Shown one piece after another: positions 14,645-25,746 of a stretch of DNA of 64,000 nucleotides (within the stretch, counting starts at the first letter, position 1; every line of letters starts with the position of its first letter). The stretch is from Sarcocystis neurona (lineage: Eukaryota; Apicomplexa; Conoidasida; Eucoccidiorida; Sarcocystidae). Position numbers and translations under genes: made by a program. The stretch is taken from the NCBI GenBank assembly GCA_000727475.1, contig KL647308.1:2028707-2092706 (forward strand). The letters are read 5' to 3'. The notes beneath the pieces were generated by a model. The model worked only from the letters and a program-made list of their open reading frames with translations, did no database searches and was not told the DNA's origin.

Positions 14645-15602
14645 ATGTATAAATGTATATATGTGCCCGGTGCATGAGGGCGTGGATATACATACATATG
14701 TATATATGAGTTGTTTTACACGTGTGTTAGCTGTGTGCATGCGTTGCTACTTCGACGTTGATGTATGTTCGGTCACACCATCCGGCTCGCCCATTACATG
14801 CAAGTAGGTATACATGAGAGAATATATATAAATAGATAGCGAGCGCAGCAACAGTGGAACATGTGTGTGTGTGTGTGTGTACGCCTGTCCTAGTTTGCAG
14901 GCGAATCTATTTGTGTTCGCCCAGCAGCAGGAGAAGGACAGCAGCAGCAGAAGAAGGAGAGCAGCAGCAGATTTTCATTCTGTAGTAGGATGCGTAGCAT
15001 ATGCAATGGGGGAGAGCGTGTGAGGCTGCTTCTCGGTTTGATCTACCGCTATGGATTGATTGCTCGCGCGCGATTGCTGTCGGTGCTGCTCTGTCTGCTG
15101 GGGTCGCTGATGCTACGGTGACATTACGCCGTGCTGCTGCTGTTGCACCGGTGCTGCTCTACCTGGTGCTGTTGCTGCTGCAGGCTGGACGGTGCACTCC
15201 GTACATCTACGCTCTCTTCATAACGCGCTGGTTGATAATAATCTGCGCCTTGTCGTCGGCAATATAGCTGCCACCTTCAGTAGCGAAGCCCTGCGCTACG
15301 TCACATTTCAGAAGCAGCAGCAGGAGCTTTTGGCCGACTCCCAGCAGCGGCAGCAAGAGCAACTTCAGATGATAAGCTGTCAGCGACAGCAGCAACTGCC
15401 CTTGACCGAGGCTCAACATCCGCCATCAGAGCTGCCGCAGAAGGAGCGGGAGCACCCGCTGGGTGACAACGACGCGGACAAAAATCAGCAGCGAGCCGAC
15501 AAGACAGAGCAGCACCACCAGCTGACGGGCTCATCGGGAAAGAAGGTAAAGAAAAAGAGACAACATCGGCTGCAGCGGGGGCGCAGCAGAGAAAAATGCT
15601 GA
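1105..15602 (+). CDS. RAP-domain protein with heptatricopeptide-like repeats (7 coding exons)
   Basis: Exons joined on matching phases and GT-AG borders: 1105-2453, 4449-4584, 6286-6923, 10548-10878, 12513-12614, 14175-14244, 15184-15602. The sum is 3045 nt, or 1014 aa plus stop. Exon 1 carries at least five helical repeats of the type [32 protein letters not shown] and [13 protein letters not shown], typical of FASTK/heptatricopeptide-RAP proteins. Exon 3 is a Gln/Glu/Ser-rich linker. The C-terminal RAP fold is split over three exons: [18 protein letters not shown] (exon 5), [13 protein letters not shown] (exon 6) and WTVHSVHL (exon 7). A Gln-rich, then basic, tail follows. Family members act in mitochondrial or apicoplast RNA metabolism, so an organellar RNA-binding role is inferred. 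The 5' end is uncertain: 1105 is the first in-frame ATG, but it lies in a CTG tract, and exon 1 may really begin near 1227 behind an upstream exon. Confidence 0.8.
2515..3580. repeat. TA/TGTATA microsatellite in RAP-gene intron 1
   Basis: Long degenerate (TA)n and ATATGTATATG arrays, including tandem variants of a unit containing CTCTATTCAGAGC followed by TATATATG near 2610, 2740 and 2850. No coding signal. The rest of intron 1 to 4448 is unique sequence with a CTG run at about 4320-4380. Confidence 0.8.
4600..5460. repeat. TA/TGTATA microsatellite in RAP-gene intron 2
   Basis: (TA)n, (TATATG)n and ATGTATATG repeats fill most of the intron between the exons ending at 4584 and starting at 6286. 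A further block lies at about 5745-6010. Confidence 0.8.
7024..7160. repeat. CAG-rich repeat at the start of RAP-gene intron 3
   Basis: Purine-rich AGCAGCAATCAC units repeated several times, then degenerate AGCAGCAGC. It lies about 100 bp after the GTACGT donor at 6924. The open frame reading into it from the exon is read-through and is not supported, because the phase-2 donor joins cleanly to 10548. Confidence 0.6.
7205..9000. repeat. TA/TGTATA microsatellite blocks in RAP-gene intron 3
   Basis: Successive (TA)n arrays at 7205-7840, 7960-8345 and 8790-8890, with short unique spacers. No exon joins in phase here. The rest of the 3.6 kb intron holds unique pyrimidine-rich sequence (9130-9480) and an ACATAC/ACGTAC repeat (9515-9840). 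Confidence 0.75.
9515..9840. repeat. ACATAC/TACGTAC simple repeat
   Basis: Degenerate ACATACGTACATAC units on the plus strand within RAP-gene intron 3. Compositionally distinct from the neighbouring TA arrays. Confidence 0.7.
11000..12150. repeat. TG/TA microsatellites and a GATA run in RAP-gene intron 4
   Basis: TGTGTATATA arrays at about 11040-11260 and 11590-11875, and a perfect GATA run near 12125-12148. No coding signal. The intron runs from the GTAGGC donor at 10879 to the TTTGCAG acceptor before 12513. Confidence 0.75.
12640..12985. repeat. Polypurine tract in RAP-gene intron 5
   Basis: About 340 bp of almost pure A/G on the plus strand (AAGAAGAAGCGA, GAGAGAGA and similar). Long open frames here give Lys/Arg/Glu runs on both strands and have no splice support. 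Confidence 0.7.
13000..14720. repeat. TG/TA microsatellites of RAP-gene introns 5 and 6
   Basis: TGTGTCTGTGTG and TATATG arrays at 13000-13215, 13520-13700, 14270-14480 and 14615-14710, broken by unique sequence and by the 70-bp exon at 14175-14244. Confidence 0.7.
13417..13430. promoter_or_regulatory. Exact copy of palindrome GGTGTACGTACACC
   Basis: Perfect 14-bp self-complementary motif in intron 5 of the RAP gene. Seven other exact or near copies lie in this window. It contains GTGTAC half-sites resembling binding sites reported for some ApiAP2 factors; function is inference. Confidence 0.5.
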
Positions 15603-15857
15603 GGCTTCGTGCTGCAGTGAGCAGCAGACGCCCAGATAGTACACGACGAAATCTGCTGCTGCTGCTGTACGTCGGTTCATACGCGCGGCTGACAGGCACC
15701 ACGGCAGAGCGCGTTACCTGTTGCTGCTGCTGCTGCTGTCGGGACGTGGATACTGCTGCGGAGCCTACGCTGTCGCTGTTGCAGGCGTTTACCCGTAGTT
15801 CAGAAGTGCTGCAGGTGTGTCATCTGGGTCAATAGTGTTAGAGCTGTCTCGTCTCCG

Positions 15858-16511
15858 TTGAAGCTGTGCTGCTGTGGCATACTACCCGCAATTCAAAGAA
15901 GTAGTGCAGCTGTCTCGTCTCCGTTGCGGCTGTGTTGCCGTTGCTGTTGCTGCTGCTGCTGCGTCTGCACTACTTCTGCTGTTGCCGCTGCTGCTGCTGC
16001 GTTTGCACTACTTCTGCTGTTGCTGCTGCAGTCGCAGGGCACGCGTTTCGAGCTGGAAGACGACGAAGACTGTCACCCACGTCGCAGCGGCAGCAGAATG
16101 AGCGACTTTTGGGGAAGCCCGAGGATGCTGCAGCAACAGCGGGAGCCACCGACGGTCGAACTCGACGGAGCAACTGCAGCAGCTGCAACAGCACTACCTC
16201 TTTCAGCAGCAGCACCGGCTGCTGCGCGACTGGCAGAAAGAAAAAGAGCAGGAGAGAGAGCAGCAGCTGCAGCTTGGGATCCAGCAGCAGTAGCAGAGGA
16301 GATGTACGTTGTCCCTCCGGTTGCTGCTGCTGATGGAGGGGCAGTCGGTGGTTTTGCAGCAGCAGCAGGTGGACGAGCCGCCCAGAACAGACGGAACAGC
16401 AGCAGCAGCAAAGACCCATCTGCATCTACAACAGAGCAACAGAAAGCTGCTTCGTTCCACGAAGTGCAGCTCTCTAGCGATGCCTTTCAAAGAGTTCTTT
16501 GTCAGGAGTGA
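15858..16511 (+). other. CAG/CTG-rich block with open frames, gene status unclear
   Basis: A 217-codon frame stays open through this block and its last 35 codons look protein-like (for example FHEVQLSSDAFQRVLCQE, then stop). A second plus frame gives a charged coiled-coil-like stretch (LLRDWQKEKEQEREQQ), and minus frames are open too. CTG runs dominate the first 170 bp and CAG runs the rest, which would fit a 3' splice site near 16027-16030 followed by an exon. It lies just after the RAP-gene stop and could be that gene's 3' UTR or an independent gene. No family recognised. Confidence 0.25.
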
Positions 16512-17270
16512 TATGTTCTTTTATTACACGTTTGTGTATGCATATATAAATACTGGTGGACGATTAATACTCGTGTACATGTGCATTTGTATACAGTCAA
16601 ATATATTTCGACGGTTAACAATCTTATACGCACGTAGTTGTGCGTATATGTATATATATATATATATACGTATGTATGTATATATACGCACAACTACTAA
16701 CCGTCTATTTGTCCATGTCTATCTGTTTACGTACATGTGTACTTATATGGACATATATCTTTGGATGTTTAACAATCCTCTATACGCGCAATTGCACGTA
16801 TATATATATATATATACATATATGTATATAGATATATTCGGATGATTAGTTATCATAGGTACGTGTATTTGTGTATGTTTACGTATTTTGCTGTTGCACC
16901 AGACGCAGAGTATTCTGAATACATACCAACCCAAGTCCTCCCTCCCGCATGTATTTATACAGATAGACGTCTAACGAGGAGAAGAGTCAGTTGCGGCGTT
17001 AAGGAAGAGCAGGAGGAAATCGTCTCTAAATACTTCGGTGCTAGTGGTGGTACGCGCATCGCTACAAAAAAAATCTTTCAATGATGTTAGATCAGATATA
17101 CAAGGGATACATACATATGTGTGTACGTGGGAACAAAATGTGTATATATTTACAAATACTTCATCCACAGCGATTAGACAGGTGTGTGGACATGTGTGCG
17201 TGTCCTTCCGTAAATACATACAAGTATGTGTATTTACTCATATATATATATATATACGTATGAAGTAGTG
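16511..17270. other. Microsatellite-rich spacer with one weak coding-like patch
   Basis: (TA)n arrays at about 16640-16690 and 16795-16845. A short stretch after TGCACCAG, 16902-17084, stays open and reads like protein (EEQEEIVSKYFGASGG), but no partner exon was found. Gene status cannot be decided. Confidence 0.4.
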
Positions 17271-18600
17271 TATGCGGGACTACCAAGAGTAGCTATCGCA
17301 GAACGAACGGGAGGCCGCAGGTGTCAGAGTGAGGGAAGTTGCTTAGAATCCTCGAAGTAAGTAGATGCCTTCGTCTAAATGGCAGCAGGTTGCTCTCTGT
17401 GCGGAGAAGTAAAACGGCAGTGCTTGTTTGCTGCGTATCGGTGTTGGTGGTGGGTGTTGTCGAGATGATCACTACTGGCTGAAAACTAAGAATCTCCGGA
17501 AGACGGACGGATACGACGAGGCATTTTGGGTCTCTTCTTCTACAGTGAACGGAGATGTATGTGAAAGGCGTACGTTGATGGAAACAGCTTCACAGGTGTT
17601 GAACTGATACGCACGTGGAAGACGTGCATTTACGGAAGTACGACGGCGTCGTGAGGCACTGCCAACAGAAACAGGAGTACAACTTATCCATGTAGCAATG
17701 AAAGAAACACGTGCACGTACCAATAATTAGAACCCTAGCGACAGTCGTCGGTGCAGCGTTTTGTGGTAGTCGTCGGATAATCACGGTGGTGAATGTAGCA
17801 GTACTGGTGATAACACCTGTTGTACCAGGATTTCCTTGCAAACTACTGCAGTAGTCAGATCAGTAAAGTAATGTATAATGTAGTCATACTACTAGTAGTG
17901 GCCGATCAGGAGTAGCGCAACAACAGCAGAAATGTGGGAAGAGGAGTGGAGGTCGTCTGGGGAACTGCAGCAGTATGCCGACGCATCCCAGCAGTGGACA
18001 TTGCTGCGAAGTGACGGCAACTACTTTGTAAAAATCGCTGTAGTAGTAAGATGGATCCTTCTGCGGTGAAGAGTCGTTATAATAGTGGGGCCGACGATAA
18101 CCGTAGGAGTAGCAAGAAGTACAGCAAAAACGTGGAGAGACAGGTACACATGGGCGAGGATGTCGCACGCCGCTCTGTGCTCCTGTGCGGCACGCAGATG
18201 CAAACGCTAATGTTGTAGTATGTCCGTTTGCTACCTCTACATATATGAAGAGTTGTACACAAATGCATATACTCGAGTTAAATTATACACTTGAAAGAGA
18301 TTCTTTCGTCTACGTACGTGAACGAGCGGTTGGCGAAGACAGGCACACGCACACTGTTAAACAGACGCTTATTATACTGCAGCATTATATAAATATATCT
18401 ACGTGCGTATACAGGTGTACAGATGTACCTTTGTCTTTCCACACGGGTGTAAATAAATAAAATTCCCCTTGTCTATAACCATGTCTATAAACCACGCAAT
18501 TTATTTCGACATACGTATATGTCCAGTACAAATCCCCCTGCAACGGGTGGATATACACTCTCTCCATACGTGTGTATACATAATCACCCTTGCTGTATGT

Positions 18601-18614
18601 GGTGTACGTACACC
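18601..18614. promoter_or_regulatory. Exact copy of palindrome GGTGTACGTACACC
   Basis: Perfect 14-mer, followed 20 bases later by a related GGTGGTGTACACAC element that can pair imperfectly with GTGTGTACC downstream. No modelled gene start nearby. Confidence 0.5.
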
Positions 18615-19040
18615 GCTCACCCTTGTTGTCGGTGGTGTACACACACTGCTGCGTGTGTACCACGAAGTGACGCTGTTAAATTCGAATCGACTCTTCTTCG
18701 AATCGACACGAAGCAGAGGTGTACAGGCCCTACAGCTGCTTTTATAAGAATTTTATTTCTCTGTATGTCCGTGCACGAATTGCAAATATTTCCCGGTAAC
18801 GCAAGCAGTTGAACTCGGTGGTTCTGCAGTTGCGTTTGCACATAAACCATCCGTGCATCTCCATAGGTGGACAACGGCGCATGCTCTACACCTCACCCGA
18901 CACAAGCGTGCACTTTTATATTACACCAGAACTAGTGTACGCATACTCAAGTACATGAGGATGTACGTGTGACTGGATGTGTGCATACATACGGGTACAA
19001 GGCAACTCACGTTATTTGGCGACGTGTGATGCTTGTTTTC

Positions 19041-19054
19041 GCTGTACGTACACC
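19041..19054. promoter_or_regulatory. Near copy (13/14) of palindrome GGTGTACGTACACC
   Basis: Reads GCTGTACGTACACC, one mismatch in the left arm. Lies in the gene-free block. Confidence 0.4.
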
Positions 19055-19850
19055 GCCTTCGAGCGTGCGCGTAGCAGTGTGGCGAGACAAACTTTCGTGA
19101 CTGAAGGAACCTGCAGTAGCATCAGCGTGCGCGTGCATCTTTCTACACTCGAGTCCCCTACGAAGTTGAAAAGAAGCAGAAGAAAAAGTCTGTCACTGTG
19201 TTTCTCCGCTAGCCGCACGCTAGAGTTGAACTCGCACTTCGCTTTGAAGAACGATGTGGGCTAGGTGGATGCATTAACACACATCCGCAGACTTCTCGTC
19301 TACGTTCCTGTGCGTTTTTATACTCGGATATGTCGTGTACTTACGTATAGACAGACACACAGAAACACGTTTGCACGTGTGTACAGACGTAACAAGCTTG
19401 GGTGTAGATACGTATAAATACGTAACAAGATTGTAGCTTGAGTACTGTCTGCTACTTGATAGTGGCACTGTTTAGTAGTCGACCGAATACTTGCATCATC
19501 CTAGAAGGCATGTGTGTATGTGTGTGCATTTGGATGATAGTAGATGACCGCATGTGCGTCACGCTGGGGGACAAGAATCGACAAGGTTTGTAGATTTCTG
19601 TGTATACATGTATGTGGCAGGGAAGCGGATGTTCGCACGGTTGTGAAGACGCATACAAGTTGTCTGTGTGTGTGGCGCGTTAGGCGTGCAGGTGGCACGG
19701 ATATGGAGGCGCGCGTACCTCTATCTTCGTCGTGTGACGGTACCGAAGAAAAAAAACTGCCCTTTCCACGGCACGTGGGAACGCTCACGCAGAAGAAAAT
19801 AACTGCAAGAAGATCGAGGATTACGACAACGGCGTTCGTGGCTTTATAGA

Positions 19851-19916
19851 CGTCATCTGTGTGTGTGCATATGTGGCAGTCGGAAGTAGGCGCATACACA
19901 TGCACATAGGTATACG

Positions 19917-19948
<32 letters not shown>

Positions 19949-21600
19949 ACTATATATGTATATATCGTATATATATAAATATGTATGTATGTATATATCG
20001 TATACGAAAGAGTGTGTGTGTGTATATATATATAGGTATATGGGCGTATCCTTTGAGAGGTAGAATGTCATGCATATCCCCAATCTTCATTGTAAAGAGT
20101 GGCGGTATATGGCTTTTTCTGTCGGGTTCGGTTCCCAACGAGTGAAAGACACTTTTTTCAACGTAGATACAAAACCGTAGGTTTTGTTTATTCGTGTATA
20201 ACTATATGGAAATTGCAGGTCTGCGTATACTCAGGTCTGATGCATTTTTGTCTTCGAATTATACGCCCCCTGTACCCAGTCGTTCTCGTTTTTTGATAGT
20301 GTTTCATGCATGGATCATGTAGGTGTAACGTTTTTCGGATCATATACGTGTAACGTTTTTCGTGCTATGTGACAGATATAAGTGGTCGACACACATATCT
20401 AGGACGAAAGAGAAGAACAAAAGTATCTGCCGCATATCTCAGCTTGGAGTGAATGCATATGAAGATACCGCTCAATTTATTGAACTACACTTGCACAGGT
20501 ACGTGCGTATACGTATGTGCGACGCTTCACACCAGAAAAACCTGCACGTGGGTCTCATATTCGTCGCCTAGACAACTGGCAAGGTGGACCTGTGCACTCT
20601 AAGAATAACCAGCCCGTGGTTGTTCGACATGTGCAAGTGAGAATGTACCTAGATCTACGTATGTGTGATCTGTATTCGTATTTGATGTGTTTACATATAT
20701 GTGTATGCATATGTGTAGCGTAGATACATTCCCTTCCGCAATGGAAGCCTGAGCAGTGGCGCACGCACCGCGTGTAATCGAATTTCATAACGGTGTGGCA
20801 CATCAACAAGTCCGCGCCCCTCCTACGGCAATTCAGGTCCACTTACACACGCGGGCGTCTGTACACACTCAAATACGCATATATATGTATACGTACATTC
20901 ATATTTGTATATATACACACACACGCGTTCATACTGTAGTCCGATGTATATAGGCGTGCGTTCGCACATATATGCCGTATATGCAGCTGAATCTAGCTAC
21001 ACAGGTGTGCTACTCCGTACGCGTCTGATCGTCTCTGTCCAAACACAGATATATATGTATACATATATTTATATCCCTGTCTTCTGTATCTAATAAATAC
21101 ATACGTAGCCGTACGTTCTACGAGTGTGGTGTTGGCAGCTGCATACCTTTGTATTTCACTTCATAGCTATACAGTCGCATCTTTCTCTTTATACATATAT
21201 ATGCGCATCTCGACGGGAGCGTGACCAGCAGGAATCTGAGTACAGTCGGAGGCTACAAAAGTGAAAGGACGTGTGTCACGCGGACGCGAGGACGCGAGAA
21301 ATGTACAACCTTGGGGCCACGCCGGTACCTCGCAGGAAGTTCTTCCCTGACGAGAACTCACTACGATGTGACGGTAACTATCTATACAGGGAAACCTACA
21401 ATCGAGCTCTGTACGTAACGTTTGGCAGATCAAGTAAGTCAACGCGGTTATGCCGCATATATCTGCAGTTTTGCAGATATACAATAGCTGCACCACGTGT
21501 GGACCTGCGCACACGTGCTGCATATGTATACATTCTGTCGCTTCATATATATATATATATATAGGTGTGTATACAACGGGAGAAATGCGTGGCGAAGCAG
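19851..21600. other. Mixed spacer with short TA arrays
   Basis: (TA)n at about 19915-20040, 20875-20925 and 21545-21565 separated by unique sequence. Nothing gene-like was recognised apart from the approach to the exon-like segment starting at 21686. Confidence 0.5.
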
Positions 21601-21685
21601 GTGCTTGTGTGTAGCTTCCCAAAGATATTCAGACAGCTACGTACATCTGCAACTGCACATAGTAACTCTTGCTCCACAAATGCAG

Positions 21686-22426
21686 GCGGATATTTCAAGC
21701 GCCGCGTTGAACCAGCAGCCCTCTGTACGCGTCCTGCTGAGGCCGCTGCTGCTGCTATTAGACGGCACGGATCCCTCTCAGCACCGCACGACGCTGCAAC
21801 TGCCGTCGCTCCACCGGCATCTGCTACGGACCCCCGTGCTGCTAAACGGCTGCTACTGCTGCACCGGCGAAGCTGCTGTGGGCGAACGGGTCAATTGCTA
21901 CCTCGCTCTTGATGAAGACTGGTGAATGTCCTGCTGCACGTGGTTAGGGCTGCTGTTGTTGTTCCAGCAGCCGACCTGCTACTTTTCTTCCTGCTGTTGT
22001 TCCAGCAGCAGACCTGCTCTTCACTTCCTGCTGCCGGCGCCGCTTTTGCGGCACCATGGCTATCAGCTGCTCCTGACATGCCTAGCACATCTCCGCTCCT
22101 ACTGCTGCTGCTCTCTGCATACAGCGGCTGGCTGTCTCTGCTGTATGTAGAGATCCACTCTGGCTTCTACTTCTCACTGGGCTGTTTTGCAAAACTGCTG
22201 CTCTTTGATCTGACAGCCTTCCCGCTGTCTTGTCTCGCCGTATGAGTATCTTTCTCCTCACACACAGGCAAAACCGCGCGCGCAACTGCAGCAGAGGGTG
22301 CACCAGCAGAGGAAGGCGCCGGTGGACACTGTAAGTCTTTGCAGCGTAGTGCAGGACCGCGGCTTTGACTCAGCGAAAGCCGATCCACCCCATCTAATAA
22401 ACTCGTCAAGCCTGCAACAGCATTGA
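21686..22426 (+). CDS. Possible 3' end of an unidentified plus-strand gene
   Basis: A segment bounded by ACAAATGCAG (acceptor before 21686) and GTGAATG (donor at 21922) reads as plausible protein, including QHRTTLQLPSLHRHLL and ERVNCYLALDED, and ends in phase 2. A second segment, 22125-22239, begins after CATACAG in the matching phase and reads GWLSLLYVEIHSGFYFSLG, ending before GTATGA. A third, 22268-22426, begins after CACACAG in phase 0 and ends at TGA (KADPPHLINSSSLQQH). The last intron would be only 28 nt, which is suspicious. The opposite strand also has a reasonable frame at 22490-22167 (MEHFNVLINAVAGLTSLL), so the strand is not settled. No family recognised. Confidence 0.3.
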
Positions 22427-22499
22427 TCAAAACGTTGAAGTGTTCCATGTGGACGGTGTCTACTACGTGGTCTCGTACATGTGCGTACACAGATACGCA

Positions 22500-23091
22500 T
22501 ACATATCCCGATGTACATATATATATATATATATATATTCAATGGTGTACGCGCAGATCCGGGTACGGCTAGCTTTTCAGGAGTTGGAGACGGGAAGATA
22601 CTGATACACTGTGGTATCAACAGTACAGTAGAGGAGGAATTAGCTGCGTCGTGATCCAGCCTCATAAAATCCAAGGCGGGCTGTACATACATTTCTATGT
22701 ATACACAGGTGAGAGAGCCTGAACACATACTATCCTTCCGAAAACACGCGCAGCCTCTCACAGACGCGTAATACCTAGCAATGAAAAAATTATGTCTACC
22801 TGAAAACATATATACAGATAAACATGTGTGTGTGTGTAGATATATATATATATATACGTATCTAGAGCGAAGTGGTACAGAGTTTTATAAATGGGTGTGT
22901 GTCTGTACACACGCCCACATTAGAGACAGAGAAGATAGTTACGCATATCTGTATTGTTTTTCCACCCACTGAGAACCAAACAGACCAGGCGGGCTTATAG
23001 CAAGGGACTGCTGCGACACACATATGTACGTATATGCGTTTACGGAGATAGAGAGACAAGAAGCGGGCGAACAGAAGCTCCCACTAGTCCG
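22500..23091. other. Spacer between uncertain fragment and the FAM221 gene end
   Basis: Short TA arrays (22518-22538, 22838-22858) and unique sequence. A minus-strand stretch around 22560-22700 (for example NSSSTVLLIPQCISIFPSP) looks coding-like but has no confirmed splice partner. Confidence 0.4.
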
Positions 23092-25712
23092 TCAAAGGCG
23101 ACTGCTCCGACTGTATGTAATCACGTACTCTACTTCTGGCTGGAGAGCGCCCGCAAGACATATAGGGCAACTGGTATCGTTCATCGCTAACGAGAAGGGT
23201 GTCACGCAATGTGGTCTTAATTTTAATTTCTTTGACTTGCCCGTGAGGCCTCCGGTGGGCGCGAGGGTTTGCGTGGCCAGACGCGGAGGCGGTTCTCCTC
23301 GTTCTGAAGCCGTTTCAAAAATTGTCGTGTGTGCATCAAAGCTTTTCCCACAGGAACAAGTGTAGGGGGGAGAAAAGTATGAGCAGCCGCGGCTGCTAAT
23401 GGTTCTGGTGTTGCTGGGGGTGGCGCTTTTTGTGGTGGCTTTACTGCTGCCGCCGCTGCTTCCTGTGTGGGTAGATGTTGGCACACGTGTGCCTCCGCTG
23501 CCTACACAGATGCCACTGCTGCTGCTGCTGGCTTCGCAGTCTGGTAAGCCTTCGATTTTCTGACTGTTAGCTGGTGCGCTGCCCGTGTTTGTTCCTCTTG
23601 CGGCTGCTGCAGGTGCTGCGGCACCCCCACCTCTTCCGCGGAGGGCGTGATATCTACTGCTGTTGCTGCCAGACGGAAGTGCCTTCCCCGCTGAGGAAGG
23701 GGGCCCGCACTTCTTGCAAGTTCTGGAAAGTGGATCGTGGTCCAGATAAGAGTGTTTGCAACGGCATTTGATGTCTCGCGAACCGTGCACAGGAATGTAC
23801 GTGTAAAGTGGGCAGCAGCAGCCACGCATTCTACATTTCACTTTTTTCGTAGCCGTGGCCATCCAGTCGTGGTCGCGGTATCGATGCCCACATACGCACG
23901 AAGAGGAAGGACCCACTACACGACAGTCAAGGCCGTCTGTGTTTCTCCAGTACACAAGCAGCGGATCTTTCTGCGCCTCTGCAGCCTGCTGTCGCAGACA
24001 CTCGTACTCCTGGAGTAGCCAGAAAAGAAGAAGAAGAGAAAGACCAAGTAAGGGAGTGAACAAGGAGCAGCAGACGAGAAAAACACAAGTCATTTACTAG
24101 AGAAGTCAGGCGCTGTCATGCGTGCCCACCGAGAGGGTGAGAGGGACAGCGAGGAACAATGAAAAAAATAAAGACACGTACATACACATATATATATATA
24201 TACATACAGTTGCGAACAATTGTGAATAAACAGTTGAGAGGGTGAAGAAGCGCAACGAGATTTGAAGATGACAAGCACACTGTTTGTCTACATGTACGTA
24301 TGTGTATATATAGATATATCTAGGTAGCGCGTAAGGCAATGTAATAAAAAACGGAAATAAATGAATAATACACTTTACACGCGTGTACGGATGCAGAATA
24401 TATAGGTGAACATAGCGATTAGGCACAGGATAGAGGTAGAGAGCTCGAAGGAAGTGTGTGTGGCGTGTTCTAGCTCGCGATATAAGTTTTCTGTGGCTCT
24501 TGTGTTTAATTTTCTGTGGGACCGTGCGAATAACCACGCGTGAAGATATGCGGCAAAAATCCCTGTTTCCCCGCACACTCACGGCGCAACGGCATTATCT
24601 TTGTTAATGTGGAAGCAATCTTTGTTATCGTGTCAGTGGTGGCGCCACCACGAGTCGCCGAGATACTTGATAGTAGTCACCTGCTACCTCCATTGACGAG
24701 AGAAATCGCAGCTGTGTGGTGAAGAAACCGTTCTTGCACGTGAGAGGAAAAGCCGCGAGCGTTCTGCAACTTCTGTGTTGAGGTTGTCGCAGTGTTGCAT
24801 GACGCACACAGAGCTGTAGGCGCTACCACTTAGAAACACCACGAGTCGCGGTGGAAATTGGGTAAATTTCTCCACGAATTTTGTTTTGCCTGTATTCCCT
24901 GCATTTCCCTTTACTAGGAGGGCGGTTGCGCGACTTTACAGGGCGTTGCATTTTTTTTTTAAAAAGAATCCTCCCGGTACCGACAAATGGGGAAGCGTTC
25001 AGGCAATAGTCACAGAAGCGGGAGGAGGAGAAAGTCGAAGAAACGAAGGAAGATACGAAGAATGCTATTGTGCTGCCGATGCGGATACCCATACGGAAAG
25101 TGGTGTGTGTGCGTCGCCGTAGCAGGGATATGAAAAGATCAGCCAAAAGGAGGAGAAGGAGGTAAAACCGTTGTGTGATTGGTGTAGCTGTCGTGGCATT
25201 AGCCACAGCAAGAGCAACAATAAAAGTAACAGCAGTAACGCTAGAAGTAAAAATAGTCAAAAAGATAATAAGAGCCGTTTCAATAGTGGTAAGAGTCATA
25301 CGTATCATAGTTCAACCAGTAGTCGTGTGTTCGGTACGGGATGAGGTTAGTTACTACTACGAGTAGTACTAGTTTTTTACCACTACTTGTCAGAGTTACA
25401 GTAGTAATAACTGTGGTCAGAAAATTCATGATAACGAAACTTGTAAGAAAAGTTATAATAACGGTAGTGATAATGGTTGAGGTGGAATAAGAGTCACACG
25501 AGTTACGCGGTGATATTTCTGATGTAGAGATAGAGCAACATGAGTTATACGAATAATAATTATAGGAGTCGCAATAATAATAATTACAGTCGCTAAACTG
25601 GCAATAACAGTAAAAATAGTAAGAGTGAGAGTAGTAGGTGTAAGATCAATGATGACAGCACTGGTTGGAGCAGCAGTATAATGATGACAGCACTGGTTGG
25701 AGCAGCAGTATA

Positions 25713-25746
<34 letters not shown>

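Larger units (their letters stand above)
17271..19850. other. Gene-free unique sequence, low in microsatellites
   Basis: About 2.6 kb of mixed-composition sequence with neither CAG/CTG runs nor long TA arrays. Open frames are short and low in information on both strands. It holds two palindrome copies (18601 exact, 19041 near) and an 11-bp direct repeat TTCGAATCGAC at 18681 and 18697. No gene recognised. Confidence 0.5.

Noticed and set aside
18681..18707. TTCGAATC elements resembling a tRNA T-arm
   Set aside because: No matching acceptor stem, D-arm or anticodon arm could be drawn around them.
24010..24093. Hydrophobic leader MTCVFLVCC... before FAM221 exon 2, resembling a signal peptide
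   Set aside because: It is the pyrimidine tract of the 3' splice site (ends CTACTCCAG); exon 1 at 27831-27724 supplies the true N-terminus.
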